Part shown: positions 8,422-16,642 of the stretch, one piece after another
How positions within the stretch are numbered: position 1 is the first letter of the stretch
Layout of the letters: every line of letters begins with the position of its first letter
Position numbers and translations under genes: made by a program
Origin: Pseudoteredinibacter isoporae
GTDB taxonomy: Bacteria; Pseudomonadota; Gammaproteobacteria; Pseudomonadales; Cellvibrionaceae
DNA length: 64,000 nucleotides
Assembly (NCBI RefSeq): GCF_011602085.1
Contig: NZ_JAAONY010000002.1
Location: 1,488,001 to 1,552,000 of the forward strand
Direction: 5' to 3'
Notes under the pieces: model-generated
What the model was told of the DNA's origin: nothing
Database searches by the model: none
The model's input: the letters and a program-made list of their open reading frames with translations, nothing else

Positions 8422-8793
8422 GTGAGACGACAAAAAAACACCCAGGAACAAGGCGCGGAGCAGGAACGACTGGCGGCGGGTTATCTACGCCAACAGGGCC
8501 TGCAATTGCAGGAACGTAACTACCTCTGCCCACATGGTGAAATTGACCTGATCATGCAAAGCGAGAGTGAGTGGGTTTTTGTTGAAGTGCGCAGTCGACG
8601 ACTTTCACAATTCAGTACCGCACTGGAAAGCATTGGCCCACAAAAACAGCAACGCCTATTGCGTAGCGCTGAACACTTTCTGGCCAGCCGACAAATTTCA
8701 GACGCCCCCTGCCGTTTCGATGTCGTCGCCATTTCACTTCTACCCGATGGCCGCTCTGATATAGAATGGCTGCCAAATGCCTTTGGGGCCTAG
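8422..8793 (+). CDS. yraN: YraN/UPF0102 family endonuclease-like protein
   Basis: This 123-residue protein carries the UPF0102 core: GAEQERLAAGYLRQQG, ERNYLCPHGEIDLIM and WVFVEVRSRRL. These residues (E, D, E-x-K/R) form a PD-(D/E)XK nuclease-like fold of the Holliday-junction resolvase type; the cellular role remains uncertain. The GTG at 8422 is chosen because it follows AGGAA by eight bases and the conserved part starts right after it. The frame is open further upstream, overlapping lpoA, without a conserved sequence. It lies between lpoA and diaA. Confidence 0.88.
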   Translation: MRRQKNTQEQGAEQERLAAGYLRQQGLQLQERNYLCPHGEIDLIMQSESEWVFVEVRSRRLSQFSTALESIGPQKQQRLLRSAEHFLASRQISDAPCRFDVVAISLLPDGRSDIEWLPNAFGA

Positions 8794-8815
8794 CCTCGTT
8801 TGAAAAGAGCCGAGC

Positions 8816-9412
8816 ATGGATCAACACGTAATCAATCTGTTTCACCGCAGCATCGAAGCTAAAATGCAGGTCGGTGAGCAACTGGCCCCATTAATCGCCG
8901 AAGCCAGCGAAATGATGGTGCACGCCCTCGTTAACGACAATAAAATTTTACTCTGCGGCAACGGCAGCAGCTGCGCTATCACCCAGATATTTTCGGCCAG
9001 CCTGATCAATCGCTTTGAGAATGAGCGCCCCAGCCTGCCCGCCATCGCCCTGGGTACCGACGCGACCTCTCTATCGGCGATTGCGGATGTTGCCAGTTAC
9101 AACGACGTCTACGCCAAGCAAGTTCGCGCCCTCGGTCAGCCGGGCGATATTCTGGTGTTGATTTCCAGCAGTGGAAAACCTGGCAATCTGATTCAGGCGG
9201 TACAAGCTGCCCACGATCGCGATATGTCGGTGATTGCCTTAACCGGTCACGATGGTGGGGATATTTCTGCCCTTCTCGATGTCAACGATATTGAATTGCA
9301 GGCTCAACTGCATTCAAGGCCGAGAATTCACGAGGTTCATTTACTCACCGTATTCTGCCTCTGTGATTTAATTGACCAACAACTATTCGGAGTTAGTAGC
9401 CCAGATGAATAA
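8816..9412 (+). CDS. diaA: DnaA initiator-associating SIS-domain protein DiaA
   Basis: This is a sugar isomerase (SIS) fold protein of 198 residues, related to phosphoheptose isomerase GmhA. Visible motifs are ILLCGNGSSCAITQIFSASLINRF and the phosphosugar-binding loop ISSSGKPGN. In E. coli DiaA tetramers bind DnaA and help it load at oriC. The position between yraN and dolP supports DiaA rather than GmhA. It overlaps the start of dolP by eight bases, suggesting translational coupling. A sugar-phosphate isomerase activity cannot be excluded from sequence. Confidence 0.88.
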   Translation: MDQHVINLFHRSIEAKMQVGEQLAPLIAEASEMMVHALVNDNKILLCGNGSSCAITQIFSASLINRFENERPSLPAIALGTDATSLSAIADVASYNDVYAKQVRALGQPGDILVLISSSGKPGNLIQAVQAAHDRDMSVIALTGHDGGDISALLDVNDIELQAQLHSRPRIHEVHLLTVFCLCDLIDQQLFGVSSPDE

Positions 9413-9989
9413 AGCATCCGGACTTTTCAAAGCAGCCCTGATTGCGGGTTGTGTACTAAGCATAAGCGCCTGTACCTCGATCATCAGCGCGACCACTGAT
9501 AAACCGATTCAGCCGGACCCGAGCAAGCGGACCTTCGGCACCTATATTGATGACGAGCAGCTGGAAACCATTGCGGAAGTTAATTTGACCAAGGCCAGCC
9601 CTTCGCTGGATTCTTCTCACATCAATGTGAACGCCTTCAATGGCGTGGTATTGGTCACCGGTGAAGTGCCCAACCAAGAAGCCCGTGAGCTCGCCACGGC
9701 AACTTTGCGCAAGCTGCACAAGGTGCGCCAGGTCTTCAATGAACTGAAAATTCAGGGCAACAGTTCTTTTCTTGGACGCACCAACGATTCCTGGATCAGC
9801 TCCAAGGTCAAAACCCAATTGCTGGCTCATGAGGACATCGACAGCGGCCGCGTAAAAGTGGTTACTGAAAATGGTATTGTCTATTTAATGGGAACCGTTT
9901 CCCGGACTCAGGCCAATAAGATTGCCAATGTAGTGAGTCGCATTGGTGGCGTTCAAAAGGTTGTTCGCACCTTCGAATACATTGATTAA
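9405..9989 (+). CDS. dolP: Dual-BON-domain outer membrane lipoprotein DolP (YraP)
   Basis: This 194-residue lipoprotein has a signal peptide and lipobox (LSISAC, Cys 23), then two BON domains (about 50-115 and 125-190). The repeat is visible in HINVNAFNGVVLVTGEVPNQ and the similar VKVVTENGIVYLMGTVSRTQ. DolP binds anionic phospholipid at division sites and supports outer membrane integrity and BamA function. The start at 9405 gives a proper signal peptide; a longer frame from 9372 would not. It is the last gene of the lpoA block. Confidence 0.93.
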   Translation: MNKASGLFKAALIAGCVLSISACTSIISATTDKPIQPDPSKRTFGTYIDDEQLETIAEVNLTKASPSLDSSHINVNAFNGVVLVTGEVPNQEARELATATLRKLHKVRQVFNELKIQGNSSFLGRTNDSWISSKVKTQLLAHEDIDSGRVKVVTENGIVYLMGTVSRTQANKIANVVSRIGGVQKVVRTFEYID

Positions 9990-10019
9990 GCCCAATATGC
10001 AGCACTAACAAATCCCCCC

Positions 10020-10042
10020 TGGCTAGCAGATTCTGCTAGCCA
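10020..10042. repeat. 23-base perfect palindromic stem-loop after dolP
   Basis: TGGCTAGCAG (10020-10029) and CTGCTAGCCA (10033-10042) pair over 10 bases around the loop ATT. It follows dolP by 31 bases. No U run follows, so it may be a weak terminator or an operator for the next gene, whose likely -10 element (TATACT, 10101-10106) is about 60 bases on. Confidence 0.5.
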
Positions 10043-10134
10043 AACCCATTCCCAAGCCCTGTTTTGCCCGAATTTGCTCCGTATTGATTGCTAGAATAGC
10101 TATACTTTACAAATAAACAATAAAGGAGCAAGCC

Positions 10135-11307
10135 GTGACCGCCAATGTTGAAAATTTCGACCGCTGGATTCGCAGCAGCTTTATCGAAATCAATACCGAG
10201 CTGGAAAAGCTGTATCAACAGCAGGACGACAAAGCGAATGTTGTGGGCATTGGCGATTCCCTGAAGCGTCAGCTGGAAGAAGAAGGCCGCTCCCTGATTG
10301 CCGAGCTGCTCAGAGAGGGCAATACCGATGAAGGCTTTGATGCCGGTTTTGATCTTTTAGGCAATGTTGGCTTTTATATGGCAGCCTGTCGACGCCATGA
10401 AATTACCGAGCCTTCTCGAGAAGACACGTCGCCCTTGAAAGAAGCTTCGGCCCTGGCCTTGCAATTGGGGGCCTCTCTGGGTGTGACACCGCGCTTTGCA
10501 ACCGCCCACCTGACCACACACAATCGAGCTATTAATGGCGTAGCCAAAAGCTTTACCTCTTTAGAAGATGAATTTATTTTCAATGAGTACAACACGCGTG
10601 CCGTGTTAGCCTATAAGCGTGCGGCCGATGCATTGTTCCGTACCGTGCCACTGGGCATGTCGAATGTATCTGTGCCCGATCTGCTGGACGCGGCTTACGA
10701 TGCTCTGGAAGATGTTATTCGACTCAACGACATTCTCTTTGAAAAACTCGATGTCAACGCATTCTTCTATCTGGTACGTCCTTACTACAAACCCTATCGC
10801 GTGGGTCGCGAGATTTATCGCGGTGCCAATGCGGGTGATTTTGCCGGCATCAACATTATCGATCTGATGCTGGGCCTGTGTCGCGCTGATGATTCCTATT
10901 ACTCACAATTGCTCGTCGACAAAATGCTTTATATGATGCCGGAAGACCAGCGCTGTTTGATGGACTGCATGCGTCGCCCCAGCCTGATGGATCAATTACT
11001 GCAAAGCCCGGACAGCGAGCAAGACAGTGAATGGTTCCAGTTGGTGGCCAGCAAGTTTCTAAAAGTGTGTGATGCCCACGGGCGTACCGCTGCACAACAC
11101 CACAACAATCTGGTTGAAAAGTTTATTACCAAACCGTCACAAGGTATGGACGAGGTCTATGCCAATAAGTTAACCGCCAGTGGTCCACCACTGCCCGTCT
11201 TGCTGCGCTCCCTGGCCAAGCTGCGGGATCTACGCCTGGCGGCCGAACGCGATGATATTCCGAGCCGATATCGCGATATCGAGACCATTCGAAACAGCTT
11301 GAGGTAA
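10135..11307 (+). CDS. PrnB-like protein (DUF1864, indoleamine/tryptophan dioxygenase superfamily)
   Basis: This 390-residue soluble, mostly alpha-helical protein resembles the family of PrnB, the haem protein that rearranges 7-chlorotryptophan in pyrrolnitrin synthesis and shares the fold of indoleamine and tryptophan 2,3-dioxygenases. A likely core segment is LVRPYYKPYRVGREIYRGAN (about 213-232) followed by AGDFAGINIIDLMLGL. His315, His322 and His323 (CDAHGRTAAQHHNN) are the best candidates for the haem-ligand His, by position. The GTG start follows GGAG by six bases. Two bases separate it from a kynureninase-like gene, so the pair probably acts in one pathway on tryptophan or a related indole. 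No halogenase (PrnA-like) or other prn genes are near, so pyrrolnitrin is unlikely. Substrate unknown. Confidence 0.7.
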   Translation: MTANVENFDRWIRSSFIEINTELEKLYQQQDDKANVVGIGDSLKRQLEEEGRSLIAELLREGNTDEGFDAGFDLLGNVGFYMAACRRHEITEPSREDTSPLKEASALALQLGASLGVTPRFATAHLTTHNRAINGVAKSFTSLEDEFIFNEYNTRAVLAYKRAADALFRTVPLGMSNVSVPDLLDAAYDALEDVIRLNDILFEKLDVNAFFYLVRPYYKPYRVGREIYRGANAGDFAGINIIDLMLGLCRADDSYYSQLLVDKMLYMMPEDQRCLMDCMRRPSLMDQLLQSPDSEQDSEWFQLVASKFLKVCDAHGRTAAQHHNNLVEKFITKPSQGMDEVYANKLTASGPPLPVLLRSLAKLRDLRLAAERDDIPSRYRDIETIRNSLR

Positions 11308-11309
11308 CT

Positions 11310-12404
11310 ATGGGTCGAGACGACTTTCTGCTGCCCACTCAACGTTATATGCTGAGCCACTCGGTAGGCTTGGCATTACGCAGCAGCCAGCAACAATGGC
11401 AAAAAGCTTTCTTGCAACCCTGGCAGGAAAACCCGGAACAGGCCTGGCCAAACTGGCTACAAGCCATTGATGGTTTTCGCTCAGCACTCGGAGAACTGCT
11501 CAATGGCAATACTGAAGATTTTTGTCCGCAAAGCAATTTATCCAGTGGCTTCAGCAAGATCCTCCAAGCCGTGCCAGCTCCGGCCAATCGCAACATTATC
11601 TTACTGAGTGAGGAAGATTTTCCCAGCATGAGCTTTGTGGCTCAACAGGCCAAGGCATTTGGTTGGGAGGTCCGATTTTTACCCGACACCATGGATTTGC
11701 AAAACCTGGAGCAATGGCAAACGCAGTTGAAAGACGATGTCGGCCTGGTGCTGCTTACCCATGTGTATTCCAATTCCAGTTTGCGCTTACCGATAAGCGA
11801 ACTCCTTGAACAGTGTCGACAGCAGGATATTTTTTCCGTTGTCGACATCGCCCAGTCTATCGGAGTTGTCCCCATTGACTTGCAACAGTGGCAAGCAGAT
11901 TTTGTGTTGGGCTCCTGCGTAAAATGGTTGTGCGGCGGCCCGGGCGCCGGCTTTATGTGGGTTAACCCTGAAAAGCTGAGTCTCTGTCAACCTAAAGATG
12001 TGGGCTGGTTTTCACATCAGGATCCGTTTGAGTTTGATGTGCATGATTTTCGCTACCATGAAAGCGCTCTGCGTTTTTGGGGGGGTACACCTTCCGTGCA
12101 GCCCTATGCGCTGGCACAACACAGCATTGAGTATTTTCAACATTATGGTGTGGAAAAGTGCTGGCAACACAATCAGACTCTCACCGAACAACTGCGCATT
12201 GCAGCCAGGGAAGCCTGTGTCACTCCGGCATATCGTGGCGGCACCATTGTGTTACGATTTAATCAGCAGGACGCCTTTGTGAATGCATTGGGTGAAGCTG
12301 ACATTCAGTTTGATCAACGCCCGACAGGGGTTCGAATCTCCCCGCACATCTACAATGATCAAAGTGATATCGATTCGGTCATCGCCTGCTACCCCAACAG
12401 CTGA
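11310..12404 (+). CDS. Kynureninase-like PLP-dependent enzyme (aminotransferase class V fold)
   Basis: This 364-residue fold-type I PLP protein has kynureninase-like features: an Asp in VVDIAQSIGVVPIDL (Asp179) that would contact the PLP pyridine nitrogen, the likely Schiff-base Lys205 in GSCVKWLCGGPGAGF, GGTPSVQPYAL, and a C-terminal GVRISPHIYN. True kynureninases have DLAHS where this protein has DIAQS, and are about 50 residues longer, so substrate use may differ. Kynureninase cleaves kynurenine to anthranilate and alanine. A dioxygenase-superfamily gene directly upstream is consistent with a two-step breakdown of an indole amino acid. No kynurenine formamidase gene is nearby. The gene is likely coupled, starting two bases after the preceding stop. 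Confidence 0.75.
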   Translation: MGRDDFLLPTQRYMLSHSVGLALRSSQQQWQKAFLQPWQENPEQAWPNWLQAIDGFRSALGELLNGNTEDFCPQSNLSSGFSKILQAVPAPANRNIILLSEEDFPSMSFVAQQAKAFGWEVRFLPDTMDLQNLEQWQTQLKDDVGLVLLTHVYSNSSLRLPISELLEQCRQQDIFSVVDIAQSIGVVPIDLQQWQADFVLGSCVKWLCGGPGAGFMWVNPEKLSLCQPKDVGWFSHQDPFEFDVHDFRYHESALRFWGGTPSVQPYALAQHSIEYFQHYGVEKCWQHNQTLTEQLRIAAREACVTPAYRGGTIVLRFNQQDAFVNALGEADIQFDQRPTGVRISPHIYNDQSDIDSVIACYPNS

Positions 12405-12457
12405 TATTGAGTCGGGAATGTAAAAGGATTCGTCGAAAAAGAAATTTCTGAAAAACG

Positions 12458-12483
12458 CTATCAGAGCCTAAAGGCTCTGATAG
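12458..12483 (-). terminator. Terminator overlapping the methyltransferase stop codon
   Basis: CTATCAGAGCC (12458-12468) and GGCTCTGATAG (12473-12483) form an 11-base-pair stem with loop TAAA. Read on the minus strand it is followed by CGTTTTT, so it ends the methyltransferase transcript. One arm codes for the last residues and the stop codon lies at the loop. It may also serve the convergent kynureninase-like gene. Confidence 0.8.
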
Positions 12484-13148
12484 AAGTTAACCGTTTTAAA
12501 TTCTTCAAATTCACCCAGATCAGGAAAGGTGACCGAACGTTTTACGGCGATGGCTTCGTATCCCGGCTCACTAAAGTTTTTCACCCGTGAATCCGCGATC
12601 AGTGTTTTTTTAAAACACCTGCGAAACTTTTCCAGCAGGGGTTTGTTCTCCCAATCGTAGAGCACATCAGCCGCCATCACCAGGTCCACCGACGCATCGG
12701 CAAGACCGAAACAATCGCGATTAATGATCAAACGATCATCATGAGCAAAGCCATTGAGTTCTGCATTCGCCTGAACCGACAGCAGTGCACCTTCATCAAG
12801 ATCACTGGCGTAGACCGTTTTAGCCCCTGCCATTAAGGCAGCAATTGCGACGATGCCGGAACCCGTTCCAAAATCAACAATGACTTTGTCTCGCACCAGT
12901 TCAGCCTGTTCCAGAATCATGGCCGCCATGGCCTGACCACTGGCCCAACAGAATGACCAGTAGGCGGGTTTATCGAATACTGCCGCGATAGTTTCTTCAC
13001 TTAAACGCGCATCCATAATGGCCGGGTTAACCAGCCACAGAGAAATATCGGGAACATCGGGCAATGTCGTCGGCAGCAGTTCTGCGTGAGGCAAGGTTTG
13101 CCGAAAGTGTTGCAACAGTTCTTTCGGCGCACTTATCGCACTGGGCAT
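12468..13148 (-). CDS. METTL20/PrmA-like protein methyltransferase
   Basis: This class I SAM methyltransferase of 226 residues has motif I VIVDFGTGSGIVAIAALMAGA, the acidic strand VYASDLDE, and motif IV AADVLYDWENKPLLEKF. The preceding PAYWSFCWASGQAMAAMIL is typical of the METTL20/ETFB lysine methyltransferase group, in which the bacterial relative methylates the electron transfer flavoprotein beta subunit. I infer a protein-lysine substrate, but no ETF genes are nearby. The start at 13148 follows an AGAAG-type ribosome site. An in-frame ATG at 13193 would add 15 charged residues. Confidence 0.8.
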   Translation of the reverse strand: MPSAISAPKELLQHFRQTLPHAELLPTTLPDVPDISLWLVNPAIMDARLSEETIAAVFDKPAYWSFCWASGQAMAAMILEQAELVRDKVIVDFGTGSGIVAIAALMAGAKTVYASDLDEGALLSVQANAELNGFAHDDRLIINRDCFGLADASVDLVMAADVLYDWENKPLLEKFRRCFKKTLIADSRVKNFSEPGYEAIAVKRSVTFPDLGEFEEFKTVNFYQSL

Positions 13149-13205
13149 AGCGTCTTCTCTTTTCGTCTTGATTGGGCCTTGACGGTATTTCAAATTACCA
13201 ATGTA

Positions 13206-14306
13206 TCAGGACTTGTTTTCTTCTTCGTCTTCAACAGGCTCAAGCAAATCGATGCTATCGGGCGCATCTGCTGCTTCCCCGGAACCCAGCAGCACACCAA
13301 TCCAATGGGTGTCTTCATTGCTTTCCAGGGCAATCTTAACGGTCATTGTGAGCGGAACCGAGAGCAACATTCCCACCGGGCCAAGTACCCACCCCCAGAA
13401 CACCAAAGACAAAAACACCACCAGGGCGGAAAGATTCAAACCTTTACCCATCACCCGAGGTTCAATGCCATTACCCACAACGGTATTCACGGCCAAATAA
13501 CCCGCGCCCGTGAGTAGAGCACTCATGGGCCCCAACTGAACCAATGCCAAAAGCACGGCGGGTACAGCGGCAAGAATCGAGCCCAAGCTGGGAACAAAGT
13601 TGAGCAAAAAGGCCAGCAATGACCACATGACCGGGTAGTCAACACCCAGGATCAACAACCAAACAAAAACCAACACCGCCGTGAGCAGGCTGATCCACAT
13701 CTTAATGGCCATATAGTGATTCACCGATTCGGTAAACCGCGCGATAGCACCGACACCGAAATTTTTCTTGGCGGCTTTGAGCTTGTCAGAAAACCCGACC
13801 TCTTCCGCCATAATAAAAATCACGGTTAACAAAATCAGAAACGCTTCGGTCATCATGCTGCCAAAAGAAGCCAGCGTATTACCCGCGATTCTCAAGGCGG
13901 CACCCGGATCAATATTGTCTGTCAGGATGGTCGTTTCAAGATCAATGCCATAGCCCTGCAATCGAGTAATCAGCCCCTGAAACATAGTCGTAAGGCGTTC
14001 CTGATAGACCGGAATATCCTGACGAAACTCAGCGACCGAACTGCCCACCACCGCACTGATAGCGCCGCCAATGGCGATGATCAATACAATAATGGAAACA
14101 ATTGCCAAGCCGTTGGGTAAACCGCGTTTTTTCAGCCACAGTAATAAGGGTGAACACACCACAGCAATGAACAGGGACAGTAAAAACGGAACCAGAATGG
14201 ATTCCGCCGCTCGCATACCGGCGACGACGACAACAAAAGCTGCGGAAACGAGAATAAAACGCGAAACGCCGGAAAATTCACCCGGTGCCGGATTGTGTAT
14301 TTGCAT
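13206..14306 (-). CDS. AI-2E family transporter (putative permease)
   Basis: This 366-residue polytopic membrane protein has about seven or eight transmembrane segments: paired helices at the N-terminus (FILVSAAFVVVVAG, ILVPFLLSLFIAVVCSPLLLWL), a soluble coiled middle (about 95-150) and a C-terminal bundle including the family-typical FLLNFVPSLGSILAAVPAVLLAL and NTVVGNGIEPRVMGKGLNLSALVVFLSL. The family includes TqsA, proposed to export autoinducer-2, and Na+/H+ antiporters, so the substrate here is unknown. The acidic C-terminus (EPVEDEEENKS) is cytoplasmic. The start has AAAGGAAG upstream. Confidence 0.88.
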   Translation of the reverse strand: MQIHNPAPGEFSGVSRFILVSAAFVVVVAGMRAAESILVPFLLSLFIAVVCSPLLLWLKKRGLPNGLAIVSIIVLIIAIGGAISAVVGSSVAEFRQDIPVYQERLTTMFQGLITRLQGYGIDLETTILTDNIDPGAALRIAGNTLASFGSMMTEAFLILLTVIFIMAEEVGFSDKLKAAKKNFGVGAIARFTESVNHYMAIKMWISLLTAVLVFVWLLILGVDYPVMWSLLAFLLNFVPSLGSILAAVPAVLLALVQLGPMSALLTGAGYLAVNTVVGNGIEPRVMGKGLNLSALVVFLSLVFWGWVLGPVGMLLSVPLTMTVKIALESNEDTHWIGVLLGSGEAADAPDSIDLLEPVEDEEENKS

Positions 14307-14330
14307 TAATGGTCTTCCTTTTAAAGAGAA

Positions 14331-14669
14331 TTACGCCTTTTTCTCACGCAGTTCCTGTAACAGCTGTTCAATAACCTGAATGCCCGCTTGGGATAATAAA
14401 TGTCCACTGCGGGTCTGGCCCAGATAATAATGTTCTTCCAATTCAACACAACGTAATCGAATGGCTTCCAGTTCCGGGTTGTGTCGAATCGGTACCGAAG
14501 TGAATACCGACCAGTCATTTTCCGTCGCCTGCCCATTAATCACCAGCAGTAGAAAATTTTCCACCGACAGCGCATCGAGTCGATAGTGTGGTGTTTTGAC
14601 CAGACTTAACACCACAATAACCGATGCCAGAATCACAGTGCTCAGAACAATTAAGATCAAAAACTCCAT
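14331..14669 (-). CDS. Small membrane-anchored protein of unknown function
   Basis: This 112-residue protein has one N-terminal transmembrane helix (about residues 3-24) and then a soluble, acidic and helical domain ending ELREKKA. I recognise no domain. A good ribosome site (GGTGGGG) precedes ATG 14669. The stop is 24 bases upstream of the AI-2E transporter start, so the two are probably cotranscribed. Confidence 0.7.
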   Translation of the reverse strand: MEFLILIVLSTVILASVIVVLSLVKTPHYRLDALSVENFLLLVINGQATENDWSVFTSVPIRHNPELEAIRLRCVELEEHYYLGQTRSGHLLSQAGIQVIEQLLQELREKKA

Positions 14670-14750
14670 AGATCCCCACCGACGAACATGGTATCAATTA
14701 GACGAACCAGAAGCTCATTGAGTGAATCCGCCCCAATTCCACTGACCGCC

Positions 14751-15515
14751 TCAGGCGCTAAAAATCATCCTCAAGGCCAGCAAAACGGTAATCGCAATCA
14801 TCACCGGTTTAATCAATGCTGCCCCCTTGCTGATGACCAGATTTGAGCCCAAACGCGCACCGATAAACTGGGCGACGGCCATAATAATCGCCAATCCCCA
14901 GAGCATCTGGCCAGCAAAAATAAATACTATCATAGAGGTCATATTGACGGTGAGTACCAGGGGCTTGGTATGCGCCGTCGCTTTACGCAGGTTATAACCG
15001 CGAAGACTGGCAAACGCCACGGCAAAAAAAGAGCCGATCCCCGGACCGAACACTCCTCCATAGAAACTGATTCCATTGATGCACAGTCCGTTAAACAGTG
15101 GCTTGCTCAACTTCGCTGGACGATCTTCATCGCTCAATGAAGGCGAAAACAACATATAGGCCGCCAGCAACAGCAACAGGTAAGGAATCACAGCCGACAG
15201 CCACTGGCTCGGAATCAGCTGTACCAGAATCGAACCGAGAATAGCGGCAACAAACGCACAGACCAGCCCGCCCATCAGGCCTTCCCGTTCAATTTGCCCC
15301 TTGCGAAAAAAGTTAATGGTGGACGATAAGGTTCCAAAGACACTCTGGAACTTATTGGTGGCGAGAGCGTTCAGAGGCGGCACCCCCAGCCACAGCAACA
15401 CCGGCAATACGATCATCCCGCCACCACCAGCGATAGCGCTTATAAACCCTGCCAGGAAAGCAATGGCTGCTAAAAACAGGCTCACCCACAGCGGAAAATC
15501 CAGTCCCCAATCCAC
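14751..15515 (-). CDS. TSUP (TauE/SafE) family membrane transporter
   Basis: This 254-residue protein with about eight transmembrane helices has the TauE/SafE signatures: FISAIAGGGGMIVLPVLLWLGVPPLNALATNKFQSVFGT in the first half and GISFYGGVFGPGIGSFFAVAF with RKATAHTKPLVLTVNMTS in the second. Family members are linked to export or uptake of small organosulfur or organic anions. The substrate cannot be set here. GTG 15515 is chosen because membrane sequence starts soon after; the open frame extends to 15725 with poorly conserved sequence. It is divergent from the HDOD gene. Confidence 0.85.
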   Translation of the reverse strand: MDWGLDFPLWVSLFLAAIAFLAGFISAIAGGGGMIVLPVLLWLGVPPLNALATNKFQSVFGTLSSTINFFRKGQIEREGLMGGLVCAFVAAILGSILVQLIPSQWLSAVIPYLLLLLAAYMLFSPSLSDEDRPAKLSKPLFNGLCINGISFYGGVFGPGIGSFFAVAFASLRGYNLRKATAHTKPLVLTVNMTSMIVFIFAGQMLWGLAIIMAVAQFIGARLGSNLVISKGAALIKPVMIAITVLLALRMIFSA

Positions 15516-15768
15516 GTCTGTCCAACTCTCACATACATCTGGCAACGCCGTCTTGAGGTTCAAATCCGGCGCGCTCTTCCTCGTTTGTTGCCTAATCATT
15601 TGCCAGGCTCTGCCGATAATAGAGGCATCGCCCCCGAATTTCAGCCCCCACAACAGGATTGATGGCCGACATGGCCACAAAGGCGAAAGGAAACAAGAAC
15701 ACTCCCAGCGCAGATACGCAACCACGGTGGTCTATCGGCGCTTATCCACCGTGTTAAGAGGTTTTACT

Positions 15769-16584
15769 ATGGAACTAAGTCAACTGATCAATAATGCAAC
15801 CGACCTCCCTAAGATACCGGAAGTCGTACAAAAATTGTTGGATAGCTTCAACAGCGCCGAATCTGATGCCGACTCTATTGCCGAGCAATTAAGTCAGGAT
15901 CAATCGCTCACGGCCAAAGTACTGCGTATGGCGAACTCTTCCCACTTTGGTGGCGCCCGCAAAATCGGCAGCGTTAACGATGCCGTCGTTTTCCTGGGCT
16001 TAAACAGCCTCCGTACACTGGTGCTCGCTTCGGGCATCGCGTCCTCCTTTAAGGCCCCGGAGCATATCGACATTAAACAATTCTGGCGTGACAGCTTTGC
16101 CATGGCCGGAGCCTGCCGCTGGGTATGTCAATTCAGCCAACGTGAACTGGACCGGGAGCTGGCCTTCACCTGCGGAATGATGCATAACGTCGGCACCATT
16201 TTGATCAGCATTCTGTGCCCGGAAGACGCCTTGGAAATCCATCATCTGGTTAGCCAGGGTGCCAATCGCGAAGACTTGGAGCAAAGCCGCCTTGGCTTTA
16301 CCAACGTAGAAGCCGGCGCCGAGCTATCTGAACGCTGGCGTTTCCCTACCGCGATGGGAGATGCACTGCGCTACCAATACAACCCGGCGGACAGTGAATC
16401 CGAGTACGCCGCCGTTCTGCATCTGGCTCACTATGTGGTTGCCATGAACGCCTCTGAGAATAAGGAAAGCATGATGGCGAACTTCCCAAGCGCCATTGCG
16501 GAAGGCATCGATATTGATCTGGTTGCGATGCTGGAAGACGTCGACAACGCCTGTGATGACAACTTTGATGATTTGTTCGCTTAA
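15769..16584 (+). CDS. HDOD-domain signalling protein
   Basis: This stand-alone HDOD domain of 271 residues has the usual features: LPKIPEVVQKLLDSF, SLTAKVLRMANSSHFGG, VNDAVVFLGLNSLRTLVLA, and FTCGMMHNVGTILI, where HD-type metal residues are mostly missing. HDOD proteins act in regulation (chemotaxis, c-di-GMP and cell-cycle control) rather than as phosphohydrolases. ATG 15769 has AAGAGG upstream, so the open frame extending to 15301 is not coding. The C-terminus is very acidic. A terminator follows directly. A second HDOD protein is at 51094-52359. Confidence 0.88.
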   Translation: MELSQLINNATDLPKIPEVVQKLLDSFNSAESDADSIAEQLSQDQSLTAKVLRMANSSHFGGARKIGSVNDAVVFLGLNSLRTLVLASGIASSFKAPEHIDIKQFWRDSFAMAGACRWVCQFSQRELDRELAFTCGMMHNVGTILISILCPEDALEIHHLVSQGANREDLEQSRLGFTNVEAGAELSERWRFPTAMGDALRYQYNPADSESEYAAVLHLAHYVVAMNASENKESMMANFPSAIAEGIDIDLVAMLEDVDNACDDNFDDLFA

Positions 16585-16599
16585 GTGACGGTCAGTCTT

Positions 16600-16621
16600 G
16601 CCCCCGGAAGGGGGCTTCTTT
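16600..16621 (+). terminator. Rho-independent terminator after the HDOD gene
   Basis: GCCCCC (16600-16605) and GGGGGC (16610-16615) pair around the tetraloop GGAA, followed by TTCTTTT. Confidence 0.85.
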
Positions 16622-16642
16622 TCAGGCTGAACCGGGGTGCGT

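Noticed and set aside
12326-12345. tRNA T-arm-like GGGGTTCGAATCTCCCC
   Set aside because: It lies inside the kynureninase-like gene, where it codes for the conserved GVRIS segment. No acceptor, D or anticodon stems are found around it.
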